64,000 nt of DNA from Rhynchopus sp. YZ270_cl-10 (Eukaryota; Euglenozoa; Diplonemea; Diplonemida; Diplonemidae). Positions 51,028 through 62,704 of this stretch are shown in pieces. Positions within the stretch are counted from its first letter, which is position 1. Every line of letters starts with the position of its first letter. The notes below the pieces were generated by a model. The model did no database searches, was not told the DNA's origin, and saw only the letters and a program-made list of their open reading frames with translations. Made by a program: the position numbers and the translations under genes. The stretch lies in assembly GCA_964035575.1 (NCBI GenBank), contig OZ037908.1, forward strand, positions 1,054,001 through 1,118,000, in the 5' to 3' direction.

Positions 51028-54000
51028 ATGCCTGACTCAACCCGACCATGTGTTCTCCGTATTTCATACCTCCCCCTCCTCCTCCTCCTTCTGTTTCTCC
51101 CCTCCACAATTGCTAATGTGCTTACTGGGAAAGGAGACTTCCGTACTGTGGTTTCTGACGGTGCTGCGTTTACAGTGTCGGGCGGTTATGTGGTGTTTTC
51201 GGGAGACCAACAGGTTTTGGGCGCCATCCTGAGCACGCCACCTGGGGACTTTGATACGAATCCCATTTCGATTCCACCGAGCCCTGCTGCGGCGATATCG
51301 GACACCTCGAAGAGTAAATTTGCGAAGGTGTCCACGGGGTCGCTTGGAAGCGAAGCGTATCTGCTTTTTTTGAAGTCGACCGATCTGTACGAGGTCAGCC
51401 TCGCAAACATCGCTGGCGTCTGGGAGGACAAAGTCCCCAAGAAGACCGGGATCGACAATATGGTCGACTTTGCTGCAGTGCCTTCTCTCGATGCGGTGTA
51501 TGTTTTGCAGCAGAATTTGCCGTTCTACAATTTGATCGAAGTCACCGGCGCGCTCGACAACAACGGAGCTAGCAACGAAGCGGGCGCCACCTCAGCTCTC
51601 GCCGCCGCGCAGTGCCACAGCCTCTCCGCTTACAGCACACAGCTCTTCGCAGCCTGCGGCGCATCAGGCCTGCTCCGCTACTCTCTCGCCTTTGGCAAAA
51701 ACCCGACCGAGCGTTCCACCTACCTCCTCCCCACCGGACGCACGACACTGTACACCAAGGTGGACTGCAGGGCCGGCTACTGCGTGGCGCTCAACGGGGA
51801 GTACATTGAGCTGTGGGATGCAGAGGTGGGCACACAGGAGTACCCCGCCGCCTCCATGCTGGGTGTGCACCACGCTGGCGCAGGGGTGACCAGCCTCGAG
51901 CTCGACGTCATCGTAGCCTCTGCGGCCAATATGCGCCGTATTGTGTACACACAGAGCGGGTCTCCGTTCTTCTTGAACATGGACAACCCTGAAATGCTTG
52001 CGCTTGAAGCCTCTACCTGCAACTCCTGTACCTTTGAGAACGCTGTGCTCTACGGGGATTACATCATCGCAGGCAAGGAGATGACGGCCACGCAGTACCA
52101 ATTCGGCACCCTCACCCTCACCCTGCCCGCAGTGTACGCGGTGCTGGACGCTTCTACGCACGGCCTCTCCGTGACCTCGGTGCTGACCGGACCCATGGCA
52201 ACCCCACCGATTTCTGGGGTAACCATGGATAAGGTGTACGGCATGGCCGCGTATGGGGGGTTTCTGTACTTGGTGACGAACAATGGTGTGTTGCTGCCGC
52301 ACGATGAGTCTGGGGTTGCGGTGAGTGGGCTGTCCATTGTGTACGCGCCGAACAGTTTGCCGATTGTGTCGGCAAAGGTGGTCGCATACGCGGGGACGAC
52401 GTACCTCGCGCTGCTGAAGGGCGCTGTGTTGAAGGTGTACAGTTTGGCGGTGCCGTCGTTCCCTCAGAGCAAGGCGTCGCACGACATCGATCTGTTCTCA
52501 GCTGCGGCAGATGTGACCTTTGCGGATGGGAATGCATACGTCATGACGGCTACCACGCAGTCGCCTGTGTTGACAGGTGTGTGCCGTATTGATGGCTTCT
52601 TCTCAGGCTCGGCAGAGTGTGTCGCAGTGCCGTACGCGGCGATCACGCCGGGTGTGTGCACATCGATCTCGTCGCAGGGGGTGAACCTCTTCCTCTCGTG
52701 TGGTGGTAGCGGGCTGGTGCATTACAACATCGCAACAGGGTTTGAGGAGTTGTTCAACTCAGGTGACGCAGACTACAGGTTGGTGACCTGCCACGCAGGG
52801 CTCTGCTTCGCGCAGAACGGCGACTCCGTGGTGGAGATCTGGGACGCAACGCAGCCAGGGAAGTACACCGTCGCGTACCTCGTGAAGAAGTTCTCGGTGG
52901 CAGCGGTGATCACAGACATCCATGTGGACCAGCTCAACGTTGCGCCCGATGTCTTCTTCGTGACGACGGCGTCTGCAGCAGCGTACTACACGATGGCAGG
53001 CGACCTCGTGCACACCGTCACCAAGGCAGCTGCCTACGAAGGTGCTGCGAGTGAAGGCTCCGTCGCCATCTTCGCCTACCGTGAAAGCCCGACAGACATC
53101 CATTTTGTGCGTGAGGAGTTTACAGTTGAAGTGAATCCGACACCCAGTCCGCCGACACCAGCACCACCTACACCTGCACCGCCGACACCGGCACCACCGA
53201 CGCCAGCGCCACCAACACCTGCGCCACCGACACCGTCCCCGCCAACACCATCACCACCAACACCTGCACCACCGACGCCAGCGCCACCAACACCTGCGCC
53301 ACCGACACCGTCCCCGCCAACACCATCGCCACCAACACCTGCACCGCCAACACCGGCACCACCAACGCCAGCGCCACCGACACCTGCACCGCCAACGCCG
53401 GCACCACCAACGCCATCACCACCAACACCTGCACCACCGACGCCAGCGCCACCAACACCTGCGCCACCGACACCGTCCCCGCCAACACCATCGCCACCAA
53501 CACCTGCACCGCCAACACCGGCACCACCAACACCTGCACCGCCGACACCATCCCCACCGACGCCCAGTCCACCAACACCGTCGCCACCGACACCATCACC
53601 ACCAACACCCAGTCCGCCGACACCATCCCCACCTACACCGTCGCCACCAACACCTGCACCACCGACACCCAGTCCGCCGACACCAGCACCACCTACACCG
53701 TCGCCACCTACGCCTTCTCCACCAACACCCGCACCACCGACACCATCACCACCAACACCATCCCCACCTACACCGTCGCCACCTACACCTGCACCACCGA
53801 CACCCAGTCCGCCGACACCGTCGCCACCGACGCCTTCTCCACCAACACCTGCACCACCGACGCCATCACCACCTACTCCTTCTCCGCCAACACCATCCCC
53901 ACCTACACCGTCGCCACCTACACCTGCACCACCGACGCCCAGTCCACCAACACCGTCGCCACCGACGCCTTCTCCACCAACACCTGCACCACCGACGCCA

Positions 54001-57000
54001 TCACCACCTACTCCTTCTCCGCCAACACCATCCCCACCTACACCGTCGCCACCTACACCTGCACCACCGACACCCAGTCCACCAACACCGTCGCCACCTA
54101 CGCCTTCTCCACCGACACCCGCACCACCGACGCCATCACCACCAACACCATCCCCACCGACACCCAGTCCGCCAACACCATCCCCACCTACACCGTCGCC
54201 ACCTACACCTTCTCCACCAACACCATCCCCGCCAACACCTGCACCACCTACACCGTCGCCACCGACGCCTTCTCCACCAACACCCGCACCACCGACGCCA
54301 TCACCACCTACTCCTTCTCCACCAACACCATCCCCACCTACACCGTCGCCACCGACACCTGCACCACCGACACCCAGTCCGCCGACACCATCACCACCGA
54401 CACCCAATCCACCAACACCGTCGCCACCTACACCTTCTCCACCAACACCATCCCCGCCAACACCTGCACCACTGACACCGTCACCACCTACACCGTCGCC
54501 ACCAACACCATCGCCACCGACGCCTAGTCCACCTACACCGGCGCCCACAGCATTGCCCCCAGGAGTGACAGTAGCGCCACCAACCCCTTCACCACCAACA
54601 CCAAGCCCGCCTACACCGGCACCTGCAACACCTGCACCACCGACACTTTCTCCACCTACACCAGCTCCTGCGACATCTGCACCGCCAACACCTTCTCCAC
54701 CGACTCCGAGCCCACCGACACCCTCTCCACCAACACCTGCACCACCCACTCCGTCTCCACCGACGCCCAGTCCACCAACTCCGTCGCCGCCGACACCAAG
54801 CCCGCCTACACCTGCACCGCTGACACAGTCACCACCTACCCCCAGCCCTGCAACACCATCACCACCTACACCTTCTCCACCGACTCCGTCACCGCCAACA
54901 CCGTCGCCACCTACACCGGCGCCGACAGCGTTGCCCCCAGGAGTGACAGTAGCACCACCAACACCATCGCCACCGACACCCAGTCCACCGACACCGTCAC
55001 CACCGACACCTTCCCCACCAACTCCATCGCCACCGACTCCCAGCCCTGCAACACCGGCACCACCTACTCCTTCTCCACCAACACCAGCACCGCCGACACA
55101 GGCTCCACCCACTCCTAGCCCACCGACACCGTCGCCACCAACACCTTCCCCGCCAACCCCTTCACCACCAACACCAAGCCCGCCTACACCTGCACCGGAA
55201 ACACGGAGCCCACCCACTCCCAGTCCACCGACGCCGGCACCTGCAACACTGTCACCGCCAACTCCAAGTCCGCCAACACCGGCACCTGCAACACCAAGCC
55301 CTCCGACGCCCAGTCCACCAACTCCGTCACCACCGACACCAAGCCCGCCTACACCTGCACCGCTGACACAGTCACCACCGACTCCCAGCCCTGCAACACC
55401 GGCACCACCTACTCCTTCTCCACCAACACCAGCACCGCCGACACAGGCTCCACCCACTCCTAGCCCACCGACACCGTCGCCACCAACACCTTCCCCGCCA
55501 ACCCCTTCACCACCAACACCAAGCCCACCTACACCTGCACCGGAAACACGGAGCCCACCCACTCCCAGTCCACCGACGCCGGCACCTGCAACACCGTCAC
55601 CGCCAACACCTTCCCCACCTACACCTGCTCCAGAGACAGTGAGCCCACCGACACCAAGCCCGCCGACGCCGGCACCTGCAACTCCGTCACCACCTACTCC
55701 AAGCCCACCTACACCTTCCCCGCCGACGCCATCACCACCGACACCAAGCCCACCTACACCTGCACCGGCCACAGAAGTGCCCGACACATCGACACCGGCA
55801 CCTGCAACCCCAGCACCACCTACACCAGCACCGCCCACCCCATCGCCACCGCTGCAGGAGATTGCGGGCTACGTCCTCATTGCTGCAGAGGAGGCAACCC
55901 GGGCGGCACTGCTGGACGAGGCCATCCTGCAGCTGCGCGAGGAGCTGGACAGGGGCGACCTGGATAGCGCACGCGCGTGGTACGTGAACGGGACTGGCAA
56001 CAGCCGCTCTGTTGACGTGCCTTCCGTGCAGCAGATCGCCTTGAGCGCCGATTCTGGCAAGAGCAAGACACACGCGAAGTACATTGCACACTGGGCTGCC
56101 GCCGACTACGCCGACTCCTACATCAGCGATGCTCTCGACGGCGATGGCCGTTTCATTGACGCGACGACGCCTGCCCGCACTGCCGCTGTCTGGCGCGGCG
56201 TGCAGCTCCAAACAACATGGATGGCAGTCATCCGCGAGGCCGAGACTGCCGTCAGCGAATGCCACCTCTCTTCCCCCACCGCCCTCGCCAAGCTCGACCG
56301 TGCCTGGAGCTACTACGCCGGGTCTTTGGAAGGCACCGACGGCACGGGCAGCGGCGTGCAGATCATGGCCCTCGCTGAGGAGGTCGGGGCAGCCTTTGGC
56401 ACAGAGGGGACCACCCTGCAGGACACCGTCAACACTGCGGCGCTCGCTCTATTCCAGTCAGCACAACGCCTCATCGAAAACGGCCAATGCGACGAGGCTG
56501 AAACCATCGTCGACAGAATCCTCTCCCAGGCCACCATCCCGCTTCTCCAGGGCACCATCCACTACGCTGAGCTGGCGCACCGGGTGCGCCGTGGTGAGCA
56601 GCTCTCACGTGACGGTACAATCCTGGCAGACGAAACCGAGCTCCGTGCAGTGGCCTGGACCTTTGCCACCGCAGTGGTGCCTCTGGTTGAACTCTGCAAC
56701 ACGACGTCGTCAGACATCCTTATCCAGGAGCTTGCCTTCGATGCACCGTCCCCCCTCCAGGGAGGTGCCGCTCGCGTCGCAGAAGCGCTCCAAGCCACCT
56801 ACTCCTGCCTTGCCGTGACCTGCGCTGACGTCGGCGGGCATCTGTCCGGGGATGTGTACACCACAGGGCTTGCCCCCTGCGGTGCCGTGGTGCCACCCCC
56901 ACCCGCACCCCTCGACGCGAGACTGCATCTCAACGATGCAGAGGTGCAAGGGAGCGACGTCCACAGCGACGACGGCCTGCGCATCACCCTCACCGTGGCC

Positions 57001-60000
57001 GGCGTCGGGGTAACCCTGCCGGAGGGCCCGGTGCGGGTGGAAGTGCGTTGGGAAGGTGGACAGGTCCTCCAGGGGACCGGGTCCAACTGCGGGGATGTGC
57101 CGTGTGTGACTCTGGTATGGGGTAGTTTCATTTTGTTTTGTTGATTGTACACCAGTGAACTTCACGAGGTCGTCTTTCAAAAAATTTACCTTTTTTTTTA
57201 CAGGGGGCGGGCCGAATACAAGGGGCGCCCCTTATATTTGGCGTGCCAAATCGGTAAAAATGGGCCAAAATCCCCTCTCCCTCGGGGTGGCTTTTTCAGG
57301 AGGTGGGTAAGGACTCGAGGCCGGAACGCTCGTTTTTCGGCGTTTCCGAAATCCGTCCGGCAAGTGGTGGGGTCATTTCGAAAAAATGGACCAATTTTTA
57401 GGTGTTTAAATTTTCCCCCATTTTTGGCCCTAACACACAGCTTTACCCGTTTTCACTCGGTTTGTACACATTTTCAGGCCATGTTTGACCTGAAAAGCCA
57501 GTTCATACAGGCACCAGACAGTTGTACGGGTGTTAGTGAGCGGTCCCGCGCGAAGCGCATCCGCGAACTACGTGTAGGAAGTGAAGCTGCTCAGTACGCA
57601 CATTCCATTTGCAACCGAAAGAGTGTGCCTTTGTACACCTACTGGTAAAAGACAAGGATCTGCCACTATCTGTGAATTTACCAAAAGCCCCAGCCCCAGG
57701 CCACTACATCTCCTCACTAAAGCAGATAGGTCTATTCTCTTGAACTCCCCTCTTCGTTCGTATGAAACGAAAATAGCAAGTGCAGCGAGTGGGTAAGGAA
57801 ATTGCCCGCCGCAGGCGGGTTTTTTTGAAGTAACACTCAAATTTTGCACCTATTTTCTTCCCAACTGACGATTGACACTGGCGGGCAGAGTCAAAAATGG
57901 GTTCCCAGAACAGCAAAAGGGGGTGCCCCTTATATTTAGCGGGCACCCTGCAGCGTTTTCAGGCTCAGTTATCGTGCATAATCGCGTGTCATCGTGCGTC
58001 ATCGTGCGTTATCGTGCGTCATCGCTCTGGTGCACTTTTTTAGGGGGCAATTGGGGGGTTTCGCAGCCAATCACCCTGCACCTTCCTCAGCTTGTCTCGT
58101 CGATGACGCACGATAACAACACGACAGGCTTCAACCGTGACGATCCTATTTTCCGGGTTTTTTCGGCTGGGGACCGGTTTTTTTCCCGCCCTTCTCGCGT
58201 CTTTTTTGTGTGATTTTTGTGCCCTTTTCCCGGGTTTTTGCGCTTTGCGCGGCCTCCCTGACAAATTTGGGAAGCACTGTGAAAATTCGACCCAATTGAA
58301 CACAATCTGGGTCATGTCTGGATGATGGGTGGAGGGATTTTAGACCATATTAACACCCCCGATCAACTAATCATAAAGGGTGCGACTTGACCTCCGTAAC
58401 CCTCTCACGGAGACGAGAGCGAGGTCGATGTCGCCATACGTCGGGGCGTCACGGTCTCATCCACACAAAGTATTTTTTTTTCGGGCTCCTCTGAGCCGCT
58501 GTGGACACCAAAAATGCAGTGGAGAAGGCGGGAAAAAAATGCGGGAAAAAAATCGAGTTCGCCCGAATCTGGGGACGGGGACGACATTTAGAGAAAGGCA
58601 TGTGAACGCGATTTCACTTTATTTTAATAAGTGGTGGTTTCACGGGGTTGCACCACTAGGGCTGGGAGGGGGAGGGTGGAATCTGTGCGCACATGTTGGG
58701 AGGAAAAGTTACTTGTGTCTCTTTGTATCAAAGTTTAGTGTTGCATTGAAGCATCCACACCATAGCACCATAGCACCATAGCACCATACCACCATACCAC
58801 CATAGCACCATAGCACCATAGCACCATAGCACCATAGTACCATAGTACCATAGTACCATAGTACCATAGTACCATAGTACCATAGTACCATAGTACCATA
58901 GTACCATAGTACCATAGTACCATAGTACCAGTGAAAACCAGTGAAACCACCACTAAAAAAACAAAAAAAGTGAAATCGTGTTGTCATCGTGCGTCATCGT
59001 GCGTCATCGTGCACAATCACGTGTTATCGCCCCCTACCCCGCAGCCCAGGAAACGCTGCACACCCCGCGAAAATTTCCCGAACCCTGGGTGCCCCTTGTA
59101 TTTGGCATGCCCTTTGTATTTGGCCTGCCCCTTATATTCGGCCCCCCCCCCTGTAATACCTTTTCACACTACCCACTCCACAGGACACCACCAAGCTGCC
59201 CTCCGACTCCACCAAAGGCGTTGCTGCGACAGCCCTGAAGAACTCCCTCTTTGTCCATGCCAGGGTATGCCTCCACCCCCCTTCCGCACCCCCACCTACT
59301 TTCCACCACACCACCCTCCAGGTTGCACACATCTCCGCCACCTTGACTGAGGTGCACATCACCCTGCAGGACGACGGCTTCCGTGCCTACACACCGCACA
59401 GCGAGACCCTGCGGGTAGGTCTTTCTTTGTCGGCATTCGCTGCGACACCTATTTCGGTGTGTTTAGCGGAGGGGCTGCAGTGTGAATGCAGCCGCCCTGC
59501 TGGCGCCTGCGGGGCTTCAACCAATATGAACAGCGAGCGTCCATTCGAGGCTCTCACCGGACCTGCAATCACCACCCCAACTGCGCTCGGCGCTGCCGCT
59601 GTGGTTGGCCTCGGAAGCGTTCTGCCAGCCTCCGCTGCAGGTGGCAGCTTCGTCAGACTCTCTCTTCTTACCAAGCTCGCACTCTGCCCCAAAGAGGACG
59701 ACGAAGACATCACCATGGATCCAACGTTGAACCCCCTCCGTTTGCACCTTGGCAGATCCGAGCCCGAAGTGAACGGAACCGTTGTCGGAAATTTTGTGCT
59801 GACCGGCACTCTCTTTCTCATCGTCGCTGTGGTTCTTTTTGTGCTGCGCTGCAGGCTCCGTGGTGATGCGACGACCCACAGTGGCGAGCCTGCGCATACC
59901 GACTGCAGCCACGAAGACACAACACTCCTTGCTCTCATGGCGAAGGCGAGGTTCGGGTGGTTGGTTCTGCCGTTATCATTCCTCTATGGTGGTGCTGTCG

Positions 60001-61271
60001 CAGGGGGTCTGAGCAGTGCGCTCTACTCCGAAACTGTATATCGCATCTTCGGAGGATTCAATGTTGCAATGGGTCTTGCCTTCCCTCTGTACACTGCGTA
60101 CTCTGTGAGGGGTGTGAAGACACACTGTCACTACGTTGCTGCTGGTTCGAAGGAGAATGCGGGTGAGGAGGAGGAGGAGAACAACGCAGCGCAGCAGCCC
60201 CAACCAAGCGCTGTCCGTCGTGCCCTGCATTTCCTCGGATGGGGTGATGGATCTGAATGGGTGGTAAACAGTGTACCACAGAGCGGTCATTGGTTTGAGG
60301 TACATCACCTTCTGTTTGATGGGTACCACCACAGAGGGAGATATTATATGGTGTTTGAGCAGGCGATCACCCTGCTTCTTGCCGGAATGTCTGCGTGGGA
60401 GCCGGACGCAGATGACGGTTGTACCACCAGAGTTTGGGTTGTGCTGGGTTGTCTTCTGCTCGCCCTTCTGGTTCTTCTGGTGTTGCGTCCCTATATTGCG
60501 TTGTACGAAGCTATCATGGACTCGGCGGTTTTGATAGGAGAGATTTTTATGATTGTGTGTCTACAGCTTGCGATGCAGACCACGTACCCTGAAGAGGATT
60601 GGGGGGTTGATGCCTCGGAGGTTACCGCGCTTGTTGTTATTGCTCTGATTCTTGCAAAACTCATAATCGATTCAATCATCTACATCATTGACGAATACGA
60701 AGGCTTTTCCGAGAGCGGTGCTACAGGCTCATTCTGCTTATTCCTCTTATGTCCTTGCTGTGTTTCGAAAAGTTCGGAGATTTACGTAGAATCGGATCAT
60801 ACCCCGCAAAAGACTGCAACAAAAAGACCCCCCGCTCTCTGGGAGGCGGACGCGGAGGTGGAGGATGTTGCAGGAAGGGGAGGGGAGAAGGTGGAAATGG
60901 AGATGTCCGCGCAATCCATGAGATATTCCCCAACGAATCGTTCAGGGGAGCGGTCAACCAACCCATTTTATGCTGGAGCGCACAGTGCACATCAGCCGGT
61001 AGCTTCAAGCACCATAAAAACCCCGGTATCACGCAGCCCAGGTGTGCAAAAATCCGGAAAGGGGGTGAGACCAGGAGAGCGGAGTATGTCAATGTCAATG
61101 GCAGATGCATCCGGCCGTCGGTTCTCCTCGAGGAATGTTGGAGGGGAAGGGAGTGGGCGGGAGATGGCAAACCCGTTTTCGAAGGAGGGACAGGCTACGT
61201 ACTCACCAAGAGCGCAGCATCTCAAAGAAAACCCATTTGACGGTTCGATTGACAGGCTTGTCTTGGTGTAG
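51028..61271 (+). CDS. giant surface protein 3 (signal peptide, propeller, ~900-aa TPSPP stalk, FEA-like domain, 7 TM)
   Basis: Exons 51028-57114, 59184-59264 and 59322-61271, all phase 0, about 2705 aa. Donors are GTATGG and GTATGC; acceptors are CCACAG and CTCCAG. The ATG at 51028 was chosen because it opens a strong signal peptide ([18 protein letters not shown]); the frame upstream is a CT-rich leader. Two Cys/WDA blocks (VDCRAGYC...[14 protein letters not shown]...VEIWDA) lie in residues ~25-700. Residues ~704-1609 are an almost pure T-P-S/A-P-P array, far longer than in its paralogues. The FEA-like domain (~1612-1960) has [20 protein letters not shown] and [12 protein letters not shown]. 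The beta domain, seven membrane helices (~2207-2513) and a Ser/Arg-rich tail follow. Intron 1 is 2069 bp because of a transposon. Confidence 0.87.
53139..55855 (+). repeat. 15-bp repeat array encoding the Thr/Pro stalk
   Basis: About 180 pentapeptide units of the type TPSPP or TPAPP. Two units of a longer order are visible: the interruption [13 protein letters not shown] occurs twice (~54540 and ~54922), and a segment of about 210 bp starting at ~55031 recurs at ~55376 with almost no change (shift 345 bp, 115 codons). Extensin- or pherophorin-like stalks are usually O-glycosylated and rod-shaped. Confidence 0.95.
57201..59153. mobile_element. DNA transposon inserted in intron 1 of giant gene 3
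   Basis: The ends are inverted repeats: CAGGGGGCGGGCCGAATACA at the left, and at the right the reverse complement of CAGGGGGGGGGGCCGAATAT; both continue into AAGGGGC and further copies of a CCTTATATTTGG-type motif. The element is bounded by TA on each side (57199-57200, 59154-59155), suggesting a TA target duplication (Tc1/mariner-like or related). Subterminal ATCGTGCGT motifs occur at ~57967-58025 and ~58982-59015. The longest open frame (to 57648) is not recognisable as a transposase, so it is probably non-autonomous. Related fragments appear near 35330-35480 and 44760-44880. Confidence 0.72.
58761..58928. repeat. 8-bp minisatellite (CATAGTAC / CATAGCAC)
   Basis: About 21 units with two main variants grouped in blocks (CATAGCAC, CATACCAC, then CATAGTAC). 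It lies inside the intron transposon and creates a false minus-strand frame rich in Tyr, Gly and Trp. Confidence 0.9.
59265..59321 (+). other. intron 2 of giant surface gene 3
   Basis: A 57 bp intron, the shortest in the window, with donor GTATGC and acceptor CTCCAG. It follows the 27-residue exon (AATALKN) and precedes [11 protein letters not shown]. Confidence 0.75.
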
Positions 61272-61470
61272 GGTTGAAATAGGGAGGGGATTTTTTTTTT
61301 ATAAGACATGCATGCATTTCTAGTGAAATTTTTCAGTATCCACGAGTCGTTTTTTCCCTCCCGTGCTCCCCATCTCACACATACATTACATCTTCATCAG
61401 GAAAATTGTCAATTTTTCGTTCATTATTGTGAACAGCGTTTGGTGTTTTTCAAAAAAAAAAAAAAAAAAT

Positions 61471-61501
<31 letters not shown>

Positions 61502-62004
61502 GGAACTACAAATAGGAGCTTTTGCGCAAAACACCAAACTACCCAAAATTTACAATTATTTCGTAAACCTTTTTCCTGTGTGTGTGACTGAGTGTGGGGA
61601 TGCGTTCAAGAATTAAACTCTTCCCCCCAAACCCCCTTTCATCTCTAGTTTTCTTTATCCAAACGTCGAGTGGACGCGTAATAATTTTGAGATGCATTGG
61701 TTGGTGTCCACCCGGTACGGGCTTTTGTATTTCAAATCAACTTTTTTTTCTTCCCTCTGTCACCTACCGAGATAGGCGTGGTGTGCTGCTATTCCGTAAT
61801 TTTTTTTAAAAAAAAGGAAGTCGCGCGACACTGCTCTTCTTTGCTTTGGTTGTTTGTGTTTCATCCTCGATGTGTTGGCATCGTGCAGATAGAGTCGAAG
61901 GTGTGCCTGCACTATCCACTACTCCTTTTTTTAAAATACTAAATTACGAGTAAGAAGGAGACCTTTTTTGAACGAAAACATACCACAAAAAAAAAAAAAA
62001 ATGA

Positions 62005-62704
62005 TGGTGTGGCCCGCCCCTCGATTTAACCCACTTTTGGGCCATTCTTGAGCCGTGTTTTTTTAGGTGTATTTTTTAATTTTTTTGCCCTTTACACAGT
62101 ATACACAGTATACACAGTATACACAGTATACACAGTATACACAGTATACACAGTATACACAGTATACACAGTATACACAGTATACACAGTATACACAGTA
62201 TACCGAAATTCGTCTTCGAGGTATGCGTAGGGGCGCCTTAACAAAGGAAAAAAGTCATTATCGGTCCCTCACGGTTTTTGGCTTCCCGAATATCGGGAAT
62301 AAAGTGACCAGCTGGACCAACTGTGGCACAGCAGTTAACAGGCTCAACCCGATTATTCTGCCAGGGCACGCCATGTGCCCCCCCCCGAGGTGAACTGTCT
62401 GGCTCCTTGAAGCCAAGGAGGACTCAAGGTCAATCGGTTTCCCCCTTAGGGTATCCCTTCCCAGAAAACCCCGATTTTAGCCACCGTGTTGTGAATTATT
62501 CCTAACCGAAAGGTTCGGACCACCCCAAATTTCCCCTCCAGTCACTATGCAGAGGTGCCTCCGGGTCAGACCTAGCGTGAAAACCACCCCAAAAAAAACA
62601 CCGGGTAACAAATTAAAAAAGGGACCCCCCCTCGATTTAACCCACTTTTGGGCCATTCTTGGGCCATTCTTGAGACACGCAAAACCAGAAATCGGGCCAC
62701 ACCA
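62005..62704. mobile_element. DNA element, 700 bp, 5-bp TSD (AATGA)
   Basis: Perfect 12-bp inverted ends TGGTGTGGCCCG and CGGGCCACACCA, flanked by AATGA on both sides (62000-62004, 62705-62709). A direct repeat lies inside each end (CTCGATTTAACCCACTTTTG then GGCCATTCTTG). The centre includes a 9-bp tandem repeat and no recognisable protein. The TGG start and 5-bp duplication are shared with the 97 bp element at 34636. Confidence 0.75.
62092..62203. repeat. 9-bp tandem repeat (TACACAGTA)
   Basis: About 12 uninterrupted units inside the 700 bp element. Confidence 0.95.

Larger units (their letters stand above)
57115..59183 (+). other. intron 1 of giant surface gene 3 (2069 bp)
   Basis: Same position and phase as the 177-211 bp introns in the paralogues. 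Removing the element at 57201-59153 leaves about 114-116 bp with a normal donor and acceptor. It also holds an 8-bp minisatellite (CATAGTAC units, ~58761-58928). Confidence 0.85.

Noticed and set aside
53076-55838. 920-residue minus-strand open frame rich in Gly and Val
   Set aside because: It is the complement of the Thr/Pro stalk repeat of giant gene 3. Its composition follows from the 15-bp array; there is no start context, domain or homologue.
58709-58987. Minus frame with repeated YGTMVLW
   Set aside because: Produced by the 8-bp minisatellite inside the intron transposon.
62310-62410. Possible tRNA (GTGGCACAGCAGTTAACAGG resembles an A box)
   Set aside because: No matching B box or cloverleaf at the right spacing, and it lies within a transposable element.
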